Positions 26,967 to 34,618 of a DNA stretch of 64,000 nucleotides are shown in pieces. The first letter of the stretch is position 1. Every line of letters starts with the position of its first letter. The notes beneath the pieces were generated by a model. That model was given only the letters and a program-made list of their open reading frames with translations, did not search any database and had not been told where the DNA came from. Both the position numbers and the translations under genes were made by a program. The stretch comes from Stutzerimonas stutzeri (GTDB taxonomy: Bacteria > Pseudomonadota > Gammaproteobacteria > Pseudomonadales > Pseudomonadaceae), in the NCBI RefSeq assembly GCF_009789555.1, contig NZ_CP046902.1:1814001-1878000 (forward strand). The letters are read 5' to 3'.

Positions 26967-27230
26967 TCAGGACGCGTCGGTCGAGGTCGGCAACTCCGCC
27001 AACGCCTCAGGATTGTTCTTGAACGCCTTGGCAAACAGATCCCGATGCCTGGCCATGAAGATGCCGATGTCATCGGCCTGCTGCTCGCTGAGCGACGGCG
27101 CTGCCTTATGCAGGGCGGCGGCCAGGGCTTCGGCCAGTTCAAGCATCTTGTCGTGACGATCGGCTTCGGCTTTATCCATGAACAAACGCTCCAGGTCCCG
27201 GCTGCTGCGGTACACCACTTCGACGGCCAT
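26967..27230 (-). CDS. yebG: YebG-family SOS-induced protein
   Basis: 87 residues. Shares the YebG start MAVEV, a KAEADRHDKMLE region and the SEQQADDIGIFMARHRDLF helix with E. coli YebG. YebG is a small LexA-controlled protein of unclear function. Strong Shine-Dalgarno (GAGGTGG). A near-perfect LexA box 30 bases upstream supports both the identity and SOS control. Confidence 0.88.
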   Translation of the reverse strand: MAVEVVYRSSRDLERLFMDKAEADRHDKMLELAEALAAALHKAAPSLSEQQADDIGIFMARHRDLFAKAFKNNPEALAELPTSTDAS

Positions 27231-27259
27231 CTACCACCTCGGCTCAATTGAATGAAATA

Positions 27260-27275
27260 CTGGTTGTTTGTACAG
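27260..27275 (-). promoter_or_regulatory. LexA (SOS) operator of yebG
   Basis: CTG-N10-CAG palindrome: plus-strand CTGGTTGTTTGTACAG, with flanking TA on both sides giving TACTG...CAGTA symmetry. Matches the gamma-proteobacterial LexA consensus CTGT-N8-ACAG in seven of the eight half-site bases. It lies 30 bases before yebG, in the promoter position. Confidence 0.85.
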
Positions 27276-27326
27276 TATAGGCTGCCCGGCAGAGGATGGA
27301 AAGTGCTTGTCTGTCACATGGCCATC

Positions 27327-27791
27327 TCAGTTGGCGAAGCTGCCTTGCAACCGCTCGGCCCGAAACTCGAGGGCACTGTTGCGGTACCCCGAGCGTAGCG
27401 GCGGTGCGGGCGCACAGGATTCCCAGCGTTCGCCGGGCTGCAAGTCTCCGGGACCGCGATATCGCGGCGCATCGAAGTTCGACGTCACCAGGTTGAGGCT
27501 GGAGCCCGGGGAATAGGCCGCGACCTCCCATCGTAGATTGCGCAGGGGTTTCGGGCTGTGGTTGTCGAGCGTGATGCGCAAAGGCTGTGCGGCCGGGCAA
27601 GCGCCGGGTGCGTACGCCAGGCGCAACTCGAGTCGAGCCAGCAGGTGCTCCTCGTGTTGCTCTTGCCAGATCACCCATGCGGCAACCAGGCCCAGGCCCA
27701 GGAGCGCGCCAAGGGAAATCGGAACGGCCCGAAGGGGATAGCGAATCAGCAGTATCACCCAGGTGGCAACCAGCAGGGCACCGATCAGCAT
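27327..27791 (-). CDS. Small bitopic membrane protein, Pseudomonas-type, unknown
   Basis: 154 residues. Two hydrophobic segments at the N-terminus (about residues 1-17 and 25-43) are followed by a ~105-residue soluble domain with a beta-like pattern (LRITLDNHSPKPLRNLRWEV, YRGPGDLQPGERWESC). The soluble part resembles an Ig-like or FxLYD-type domain placed outside the membrane, by inference. Two Cys (in GACPAAQP and WESCAP) could form a disulfide. No characterised homologue is known to me. It sits between dciA and yebG on the same strand. Confidence 0.7.
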   Translation of the reverse strand: MLIGALLVATWVILLIRYPLRAVPISLGALLGLGLVAAWVIWQEQHEEHLLARLELRLAYAPGACPAAQPLRITLDNHSPKPLRNLRWEVAAYSPGSSLNLVTSNFDAPRYRGPGDLQPGERWESCAPAPPLRSGYRNSALEFRAERLQGSFAN

Positions 27792-27918
27792 GGTGGATGG
27801 CCGCTCGAACGGATAGACATCGAAACCTCGGTACTCGGTAGCGTTCGCGACATCCTAACGCCGGTTCCGGCGAGTTGCGACTTCAACCCTGCGCGCAGTA
27901 CCGGACGCACTGACGCCA

Positions 27919-28380
27919 TCAGTCGCCCGAGGCGGGGCGCGCGTGTCCGGCGAGTCGCTCCAGCGCCGCCTTGAGTCTGGGGTCGGTTATTCCGCGCGCC
28001 GTTTCCTGGATATTGTCCGCGGCGCGTACCGACAAATGCGGTGCCGGGCCGGGCGTATGCCGTGGCGCTTGCGGGGGCTGTACCTTGAACTGGATCCGGC
28101 TCAGGTTGCGAAATTCCTCCATGCCCTGCAACTGACGGTGCAATCGCCGTTGCTGGTAGCGCAGGCGCGTCGCCCAATGGCCATCCGTGACGATGAGCAA
28201 CAGAGTGCCTTCGCGCCAGGACGCGACACGGCAGTATTCGCGCGCCGCCGGCTGCAATTGGCTTTCAACCAGCTGTTGCAGCCGATCCAGGCGTCTTGCC
28301 TCGCCGAACAGGGCCTTCAGTGGCTTTGCCTCGCGCAGCAGCGAAGCGGGCGCTTTGGCTGGCAATGGGCGCAACGACAT
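27919..28380 (-). CDS. dciA: DciA-type (DUF721) replicative-helicase loader/operator
   Basis: 153 residues. The N-terminal ~100 residues are a DUF721 domain (LDRLQQLVESQLQPAAREYCRVA, then LLIVTDGHWATRLRYQQRRL). Bacteria without DnaC use DciA to load DnaB at the origin; Pseudomonas lacks DnaC. The C-terminal third is proline-rich and probably disordered. It is divergent from secA across 312 bases, as in other pseudomonads where it lies between lpxC and secA. No lpxC is found here, so the gene order differs on that side. Confidence 0.88.
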   Translation of the reverse strand: MSLRPLPAKAPASLLREAKPLKALFGEARRLDRLQQLVESQLQPAAREYCRVASWREGTLLLIVTDGHWATRLRYQQRRLHRQLQGMEEFRNLSRIQFKVQPPQAPRHTPGPAPHLSVRAADNIQETARGITDPRLKAALERLAGHARPASGD

Positions 28381-28692
28381 GATGAGACCTGGGCAAGTGC
28401 GATAAGAGTGCTCATGTTAGCAGAAGCCTGCGCACGCGCCTGCGCTGGCGATCCGGCCATCGGATGGCGGGTGGGTAAGACCGACCCAGGCAGCGTGCCG
28501 GTACTGGCATATCGCCGGTGTCTGTCTGCGAACTGACCGAGGGGTCGGCGGGTTGTCAGTATCGCTGGCGCTCACGGCTGCGCAGCAGGCACCTTTTCTC
28601 TCAGGCGTTTCCGAGTAGAATGCCCCCTTTGCACGCCGCCGTAGTGGCCCTGCGGCCGTGCCTCCATCCCCAGCATGGAAATCTTTGTCGAT
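28381..28692. promoter_or_regulatory. Divergent dciA / secA promoter region
   Basis: 312 bases with no supported gene. It must carry promoters for leftward dciA and rightward secA. I did not find a SecM-like arrest peptide or a clear attenuator ahead of secA; an in-frame upstream ATG at 28675 would extend SecA by only six residues. Confidence 0.5.
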
Positions 28693-31431
28693 ATGTTTGC
28701 GCCTTTAATGAAGAAGCTCTTTGGTAGCAAGAATGACCGCGAGGTCAAGCGCATGCTCAAGGCGGTACAAGCCGTCAATGCGCTCGAAGAGCAAATGCTG
28801 TCTCTCTCCGACGAGCAACTGCGGAGCAAGACCGAAGAATTCAAGGCCCGCCTCGGCCAAGGCGAGACCCTCGATCAGATTCTTCCCGAAGCCTTCGCTG
28901 TCTGCCGCGAGGCAGGCAAGCGTGTGATGGGCATGCGCCACTTCGATGTGCAGCTGATCGGCGGCATGACCCTGCACGAGGGCAAGATCGCCGAAATGCG
29001 GACCGGCGAGGGCAAGACGCTGGTCGCGACGCTTGCGGTCTATCTCAACGCACTCGCCGGCAAAGGCGTTCACGTGGTAACGGTGAACGACTATCTGGCG
29101 CGCCGCGATGCCAACTGGATGCGACCACTGTATGAATTCCTCGGGCTGACGGTGGGCATCGTTACACCCTTCCAGCCGCCGGAGGAAAAGCGCGCCGCTT
29201 ATGCCGCCGACATTACCTACGGCACCAATAACGAGTTCGGCTTCGATTACCTGCGCGACAACATGGCGTTCAGTCTCGGCGAGAAGAACCAGCGTGAACT
29301 CAACTTCGCGGTGATCGACGAAGTGGACTCGATCCTGATCGACGAAGCCCGTACGCCGCTGATCATCTCCGGTCAGGCCGAGGACAGCTCCAAGCTCTAC
29401 CAGCAGATCAACCAACTGATTCCTTTGCTCAAGCAGCACATCGAGGAAGAAGAGGGCGTCGTCACGCAGGAAGGCCACTTCACCATCGACGAAAAGACCC
29501 GGCAGGTCGAGTTGAACGAGCAGGGTCATCAGTTCGTCGAGGAAATGCTGACCCAGGCGGGGCTGCTGGCGGAGGGCGAAAGCCTGTATTCGGCGCACAA
29601 CCTGGGCTTGCTCACCCACGTCTACTCGAGCCTGCGGGCGCACAAGCTGTTCCATCGCAACGTCGAGTACATCGTGCAGAACAATCAGGTGCTGCTGATC
29701 GATGAGCACACCGGTCGCACCATGCCGGGTCGCCGTCTTTCCGAAGGCCTGCATCAGGCCATCGAGGCGAAGGAAGGCCTGCCGATCCAGCCGGAAAGCC
29801 AGACGTTGGCGTCGACCACCTTCCAGAATTACTTCCGTCTTTACAAGAAGCTTTCCGGTATGACCGGCACCGCCGACACCGAAGCCTTCGAATTCATGCA
29901 GATCTACAACCTGCCGGTCATGGTGATCCCGACCAACAAGCCGTTGGCGCGCAAGGATTACAACGACCTGGTCTATCTGACCCAGGAAGAAAAGTTCGCC
30001 GCGATCATCGCCGACATCAAGGATTGCCAGAACAACGGTCGCCCTGTCCTGGTCGGGACCGCGACGATCGAGAGCTCCGAATACGTGTCGCAGCTGCTGC
30101 AGAAGGAAGGGATCGACCATAAGGTGCTCAACGCCAAGCACCACGACAAGGAGGCCGAGATCATCGCCCAGGCAGGGCGCCCCGGCGCGGTCACCATCGC
30201 CACCAACATGGCGGGTCGCGGAACCGACATTCTCCTGGGCGGTAACTGGGAGGTTGAAGTCGCGGCGCTTGAAAACCCGTCCGATGAGCAGGTCGCGCAG
30301 ATCAAGGCCGACTGGCAGAAGCGTCATCAGGCCGTGCTCGAGGCGGGCGGGTTGCACGTGATCGCGTCCGAGCGACACGAGTCGCGTCGTATCGACAACC
30401 AGTTGCGGGGCCGCGCCGGCCGCCAGGGCGATGCCGGTTCGAGCCGTTTCTACCTGTCGCTCGAAGACAGCCTGATGCGAATCTTCGCCTCGGATCGGGT
30501 GAAGAACTTCATGAAAGCCCTGGGGATGGAGTCCGGCGAGGCCATCGAGCATCGCATGGTCACCAATGCCATCGAGAAGGCGCAGCGCAAGGTCGAGGGC
30601 CGCAACTTCGATATGCGCAAGCAATTGCTCGAATACGATGATGTCGCCAACGAGCAGCGCAAGGTCATTTACCACATGCGCAACAGCCTGCTGGCTGCCG
30701 ATGAAATCGGCGAGACCATCGTCGAGTTCCGGCGTGAAGCGCTCGATGCCGCCATCAGCCAGCATATCCCGCCGCAATCATTGCCCGAGCAATGGGATGT
30801 GGCCGGCCTCGAAGCGGTGCTCTACAGCGACTTCGGCACGCGTCTGCCGGTTCAGCAATGGCTCGACGAAGACGAGAAGCTCTACGAGGAAACCTTGCGC
30901 GAGCGCATCCTGCAGGCGCTTGTCGACGCGTATAAAGAGAAGGAAGAGATGGCCGGTGCCGAGGCGCTGCGCACCTTCGAGAAGCAAATCGTGCTGCGTG
31001 TGCTCGATGACCTCTGGAAGGATCATCTGTCCACCATGGATCATTTGCGTCACGGCATTCATCTGCGCGGTTACGCCCAGAAGAACCCGAAGCAGGAATA
31101 CAAGCGCGAGTCGTTTGCGCTGTTCCAGGACCTGCTCGAATCCATCAAGCGCGATAGCATCCGTGTCCTTTCCCACGTTCAGGTCCGCCGCGAGGACCCG
31201 GCCGAGGAAGAGCAGCGCCTGCGCCGTGAGGCCGAACAACTGGCACAGCGCATGCAGTTCCAGCACGCCGAAGTCTCGGCGCTGGAGCAGCCTGACGATG
31301 AGCCGCAGGTCGACGGGGACCTGGCCACAGCCGCAGCGCCAGTGCGTACCGAGCAGAAGATCGGGCGCAACGAGCCCTGCCCATGTGGCTCCGGCAAGAA
31401 GTACAAACACTGTCACGGTCAGGTTCAATAA
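28693..31431 (+). CDS. secA: Preprotein translocase ATPase SecA
   Basis: 912 residues, full length. Motor of the Sec pathway. Nucleotide-binding MRTGEGKT (Walker A), VIDEVDSILIDEA (Walker B/DEAD), the preprotein cross-linking domain, GTDILLGGNWE, the helical scaffold RIFASDRV, and the C-terminal zinc-binding CPCGSGKKYKHCHG that contacts SecB. Start ATG 28693 gives MFAPLMKKLFGSKNDREVK, matching Pseudomonas SecA; ATG 28675 would add six residues. Confidence 0.98.
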   Translation: MFAPLMKKLFGSKNDREVKRMLKAVQAVNALEEQMLSLSDEQLRSKTEEFKARLGQGETLDQILPEAFAVCREAGKRVMGMRHFDVQLIGGMTLHEGKIAEMRTGEGKTLVATLAVYLNALAGKGVHVVTVNDYLARRDANWMRPLYEFLGLTVGIVTPFQPPEEKRAAYAADITYGTNNEFGFDYLRDNMAFSLGEKNQRELNFAVIDEVDSILIDEARTPLIISGQAEDSSKLYQQINQLIPLLKQHIEEEEGVVTQEGHFTIDEKTRQVELNEQGHQFVEEMLTQAGLLAEGESLYSAHNLGLLTHVYSSLRAHKLFHRNVEYIVQNNQVLLIDEHTGRTMPGRRLSEGLHQAIEAKEGLPIQPESQTLASTTFQNYFRLYKKLSGMTGTADTEAFEFMQIYNLPVMVIPTNKPLARKDYNDLVYLTQEEKFAAIIADIKDCQNNGRPVLVGTATIESSEYVSQLLQKEGIDHKVLNAKHHDKEAEIIAQAGRPGAVTIATNMAGRGTDILLGGNWEVEVAALENPSDEQVAQIKADWQKRHQAVLEAGGLHVIASERHESRRIDNQLRGRAGRQGDAGSSRFYLSLEDSLMRIFASDRVKNFMKALGMESGEAIEHRMVTNAIEKAQRKVEGRNFDMRKQLLEYDDVANEQRKVIYHMRNSLLAADEIGETIVEFRREALDAAISQHIPPQSLPEQWDVAGLEAVLYSDFGTRLPVQQWLDEDEKLYEETLRERILQALVDAYKEKEEMAGAEALRTFEKQIVLRVLDDLWKDHLSTMDHLRHGIHLRGYAQKNPKQEYKRESFALFQDLLESIKRDSIRVLSHVQVRREDPAEEEQRLRREAEQLAQRMQFQHAEVSALEQPDDEPQVDGDLATAAAPVRTEQKIGRNEPCPCGSGKKYKHCHGQVQ

Positions 31432-31453
31432 ACGAGTCTGTCCAGATGACCCG

Positions 31454-31487
31454 CGCCGCGACCGGCCCAGCCGCTCGCGGCGTTTTT
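31454..31487 (+). terminator. Rho-independent terminator after secA
   Basis: CGCCGCGA / TCGCGGCG pair perfectly (8 bp) around a 13-base loop with inner GGC/GCC, followed by TTTTT. It lies 22 bases after the secA stop, ahead of argJ. Confidence 0.8.
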
Positions 31488-31539
31488 CTCCCTGTTTCAC
31501 AGTGGCTCGAGGCCACTCAATCGTTCTAAGGAGTGCATC

Positions 31540-32757
31540 ATGGCTGTCGGTCTTGGTCCTTTACCCACACTGCATCCGGTTCCCGGCTTCGAGCTGGGTA
31601 TCGCTTCGGCCGGCATCAAGCGACCAGGACGCAAGGACGTCGTGGTGATGCGCTGTGCCGAAGGCTCGACCGTTGCCGGCGTGTTTACCCTCAATGCCTT
31701 CTGCGCGGCCCCTGTGATCCTGGCCAAACAACGGGCACAAGGGACGGTTCGTTATCTGCTGACCAACACCGGTAACGCCAACGCCGGTACGGGCGAGCCG
31801 GGCATGCAGGCGGCGATCCGCAGCTGTGCCAGCCTTGCCGCTCTGGCCGGGGTCGATGAGCAGGCCATTCTGCCATTTTCAACGGGTGTGATCGGCGAGC
31901 CCCTGCCGGTCGAGAAGATCGAAGCGGCACTGCCCGCCGCCCTGGCTGACCTGGACGAGAACAACTGGGCCGACGCGGCGACTGGCATCATGACCACCGA
32001 TACGCTGCCCAAGGGGGCGAGCCGCCAGTTCGAATACCAGGGCGTCACGGTCACCGTTACCGGCATCTCCAAAGGCGCCGGCATGATCCGTCCGAACATG
32101 GCGACCATGCTGGGCTACATCGCCACCGATGCCAAGGTCGACCAGGCCGTGCTGCAGGATCTGCTGCGCGATGCGGCGAACAAATCCTTCAACCGCATCA
32201 CCATCGATGGCGATACCTCGACCAACGATTGCTGCATGCTGGTGGCGACTGGCAAAGCGGCGCTACCTGAGATTACCGAAGCTCGGGGTGAGCTGTTCGC
32301 TCAGCTCAAGCAGGCGGTGTTCGAGGTCAGCATGGAAATCGCGCAGTCGATCGTGCGCGATGGCGAGGGCGCGACCAAGTTCGTCACAGTGGTCGTCAAT
32401 GGTGGCAAGAACCATCAGGAATGCCTGGATGTTGGCTATGCCGTAGCGCATTCGCCGCTGATCAAGACGGCGCTGTTCGCATCCGATCCGAACTGGGGGC
32501 GCATTCTCGCGGCCGTGGGGCGCGCCGGTGTACCTGAACTGGATGTGAGCAAGATCGATGTCTACCTGGGCGCGGTGTGCATCGCCAGCCAGGGTGGTCG
32601 CTCGCCAAGCTACACGGAAGAGCAGGGCGCTGCGGTGATGGCCGAGGAAGAAATCGAGATTCGCATCGAGCTGGGCCGCGGCACCTGCAGCGAGACCATC
32701 TGGACCACCGACCTGTCCCATGAATATGTGCGTATCAATGCTGAATACCGCACCTGA
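31540..32757 (+). CDS. argJ: Bifunctional ornithine acetyltransferase / N-acetylglutamate synthase
   Basis: 405 residues. Moves the acetyl group from N-acetylornithine to glutamate in the cyclic arginine pathway. The self-cleavage site is visible in IRPNMATMLGY: Ala188-Thr189, with Thr189 becoming the nucleophile of the beta chain. The oxyanion-type GITKG equivalent is GISKGAGM. Excellent Shine-Dalgarno (AAGGAG). It lies 33 bases ahead of the Nudix gene with which it is probably co-transcribed. Confidence 0.96.
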   Translation: MAVGLGPLPTLHPVPGFELGIASAGIKRPGRKDVVVMRCAEGSTVAGVFTLNAFCAAPVILAKQRAQGTVRYLLTNTGNANAGTGEPGMQAAIRSCASLAALAGVDEQAILPFSTGVIGEPLPVEKIEAALPAALADLDENNWADAATGIMTTDTLPKGASRQFEYQGVTVTVTGISKGAGMIRPNMATMLGYIATDAKVDQAVLQDLLRDAANKSFNRITIDGDTSTNDCCMLVATGKAALPEITEARGELFAQLKQAVFEVSMEIAQSIVRDGEGATKFVTVVVNGGKNHQECLDVGYAVAHSPLIKTALFASDPNWGRILAAVGRAGVPELDVSKIDVYLGAVCIASQGGRSPSYTEEQGAAVMAEEEIEIRIELGRGTCSETIWTTDLSHEYVRINAEYRT

Positions 32758-32790
32758 GAGGCTGTTGCAGCGTGGCACGCGGGTGTTGCG

Positions 32791-33732
32791 ATGAAGCGCA
32801 TCCATGTCGCCGCGGCGGTGATCCGAGGTGCTGAGGGGCGCGTCCTGATAGCCAGGCGCCCGATGGACAAGCACCAGGGTGGCTTGTGGGAGTTTCCCGG
32901 CGGCAAGGTCGAGCCAGGCGAGTCAGTGGAAGTTGCACTCGCTCGCGAGCTGCTCGAGGAGCTTGGCATCGTTGTCACGCGTTCGCGGCCCTTGATCCAG
33001 GTGCACCATGACTACCCCGACAAGCAGGTGTTGCTGGATGTCTGGCAGGTGACGGCGTTCGAAGGGCAAGCGCACGGCGCCGAAGGCCAGCCGTTGGCCT
33101 GGGTCGCCCCTGACGCGCTGCTCTCGTACAGCTTTCCGGCAGCCAATCGCCCAATTGTCACCGCGGCACGCTTGCCTGATCGCTACCTGATCACGCCCGA
33201 GGGATTGGAACAGCCTCAATTGCTTCATGGGTTGGCCGGCGCGCTGGAGCAAGGTGTCGGTCTGATTCAACTGCGCGCGCCAGGGAAAACCTCGCGTGAC
33301 TATGCCGAACTGGCGAAGGCGGCGCTGGCGCTCTGTTCCGGCCGGGCGCACCTGATGCTCAAGGGGCCGCTCGAATGGGTCGAGGCGTTCCCGATGGCCG
33401 GGTGGCACCTTACAGCGCGACAGCTGCGCGACTACGCGGGCCGGGCGAGGCCGTTGCCCGCGGATCGATGGCTCGCCGCGTCCTGTCACGATGCCGATGA
33501 GCTGGCAATGGCCTCCGCTTTGGAGGTAGATTTCGTCACCCTGTCGCCGGTACTTTCCACGACAAGTCACCCAGGCGCAGCGGAATTGGGGTGGCCGTGC
33601 GTTGAGGCATTGCTGCGAGGCTTCAACCAGCCTGCATACGCACTTGGTGGCATGAAGACCGAACACCTGCCGCAAGCGCTTGCCTGCGGCGCGCAGGGCA
33701 TTGCGGCGATCCGTGCGTTTTGGCCTCGCTGA
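32791..33732 (+). CDS. Nudix hydrolase (MutT-like) fused to a thiamine-phosphate-synthase-like domain
   Basis: 313 residues. Residues 1-~125 are a MutT-type Nudix domain with complete box G38-I60 (GGKVEPGE...RELLEELGI), which removes pyrophosphate from oxidised nucleotides such as 8-oxo-dGTP. Residues ~128-310 resemble ThiE/TenI (RYLITPEG, GVGLIQLRAPGK, ...VDFVTLSPVLSTTSHPGA.LGW, and ALGGMKTEHLPQALACGAQGIAAI). In the second domain several ThiE catalytic positions look changed, so activity is uncertain. The fusion is normal for this locus downstream of secA-argJ in pseudomonads. Confidence 0.9.
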   Translation: MKRIHVAAAVIRGAEGRVLIARRPMDKHQGGLWEFPGGKVEPGESVEVALARELLEELGIVVTRSRPLIQVHHDYPDKQVLLDVWQVTAFEGQAHGAEGQPLAWVAPDALLSYSFPAANRPIVTAARLPDRYLITPEGLEQPQLLHGLAGALEQGVGLIQLRAPGKTSRDYAELAKAALALCSGRAHLMLKGPLEWVEAFPMAGWHLTARQLRDYAGRARPLPADRWLAASCHDADELAMASALEVDFVTLSPVLSTTSHPGAAELGWPCVEALLRGFNQPAYALGGMKTEHLPQALACGAQGIAAIRAFWPR

Positions 33733-33803
33733 ACCATCGAGTGACGCATGGGTCGATGCCTCTATCGCGTCCCGGAGGCGGCGTTCGATGAGGTATTACA
33801 GTG

Positions 33804-33840
33804 ATAGCTAAAAGCAATCGTTGCAATCGCCTTAATCAAT
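33804..33840 (+). promoter_or_regulatory. Probable OxyR binding site of ahpC
   Basis: Four tetrads at the exact OxyR spacing ATAG-N7-CTAT-N7-ATAG-N7-CTAT: here ATAG, CAAT, ATCG, CAAT, each separated by seven bases, so 13 of 16 consensus bases agree. It lies 70 bases before the ahpC start, where an activator would contact RNA polymerase. Established OxyR control of ahpC in pseudomonads supports the call. Confidence 0.7.
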
Positions 33841-33910
33841 TAACCATATGCGCTGTGCTGGGTTAAGGTGTGCCCCATAAAGTTTTTCTCAACCCGAAAG
33901 GAGTTAGCAG

Positions 33911-34474
33911 ATGTCCGTCATCAACACTCAGATCAAGCCCTTCACCGCTCAAGCGTTCAAGAACGGCAAGTTCATCGAAGTCAGCGACGCCGACCTGAAA
34001 GGCAAGTGGGCTGTATTCTTCTTCTACCCTGCCGACTTCACGTTCGTTTGCCCGACCGAACTGGGCGACGTGGCTGATCATTACGAAGAGTTCCAGAAGC
34101 TGGGCGTGGAAATCTACTCAGTGTCGACCGACACTCACTTCACCCACAAAGCCTGGCACGACAGCTCCGAAACCATCGGCAAGATCCAGTACACCATGAT
34201 CGGCGACCCGACCGGCACCATCACCCGCAACTTCGATTGCATGCGTGAAAACATGGGTCTGGCTGATCGCGGCACCTTCATCGTAGACGCCGACGGCATC
34301 ATCCAGGCGGTCGAAATCACCGCTGAAGGCATTGGCCGTAACGCGGCCGACCTGCTGCGCAAGGTCAAGGCTGCTCAGTACGTTGCCGCTCACCCAGGTG
34401 AAGTTTGCCCGGCCAAGTGGCAGGAAGGCGAAGCCACTCTGGCGCCTTCGCTGGACCTGGTTGGCAAGATCTGA
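33911..34474 (+). CDS. ahpC: Alkyl hydroperoxide reductase subunit C (2-Cys peroxiredoxin)
   Basis: 187 residues. Reduces H2O2, organic peroxides and peroxynitrite. Peroxidatic Cys47 in TFVCPTE; resolving Cys166 in GEVCPAKW; the C-terminal SLDLVGKI tail is of the sensitive, decamer-forming type. Strong ribosome binding site (AAAGGAG). Reduced by AhpF, encoded downstream. Confidence 0.98.
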   Translation: MSVINTQIKPFTAQAFKNGKFIEVSDADLKGKWAVFFFYPADFTFVCPTELGDVADHYEEFQKLGVEIYSVSTDTHFTHKAWHDSSETIGKIQYTMIGDPTGTITRNFDCMRENMGLADRGTFIVDADGIIQAVEITAEGIGRNAADLLRKVKAAQYVAAHPGEVCPAKWQEGEATLAPSLDLVGKI

Positions 34475-34523
34475 TGACCGTCGGAAGCGGCTAGCTCCGC
34501 TTCCTCTGGCTGTCCGATAGGCT

Positions 34524-34550
34524 CGCAGGCCGGGGTTCTCCCGGCCTGCG
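34524..34550 (+). repeat. Hairpin in ahpC-ahpF spacer
   Basis: CGCAGGCCGGG / CCCGGCCTGCG form a perfect 11-bp stem with loop GTTCT, 50 bases after ahpC. No T run follows, so it is more likely a 3'-end stabiliser or processing block than a terminator. Confidence 0.65.
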
Positions 34551-34555
34551 ACCGA

Positions 34556-34588
34556 ACGCCTGGGCGCGAACCGCCCGGGCGTTTTATT
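34556..34588 (+). terminator. Terminator/attenuator between ahpC and ahpF
   Basis: ACGCCTGGGCG / CGCCCGGGCGT stem (11 bp with one G-T pair, loop CGAAC) followed by TTTATT. It lies 30 bases before ahpF. A leaky terminator here would make AhpC far more abundant than AhpF. Confidence 0.8.
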
Positions 34589-34618
34589 ACCTGACGTTGA
34601 TAAAGGGGATCGCTGCTC

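Noticed and set aside
28675..28692. Upstream in-frame start of secA as a SecM-like leader
   Set aside because: Only six extra residues, no arrest motif and no separate leader ORF with a stop before secA.
28705..30777. 690-codon open frame antisense to secA
   Set aside because: High-GC codon use makes long antisense frames common; the plus-strand SecA is certain, and the translation has no recognisable domain.
31500..31520. Palindrome before argJ considered as a regulator site
   Set aside because: Short GC-rich inverted repeat; no ArgR-like AT-rich 18-mer pattern, and argJ has no known need for it.
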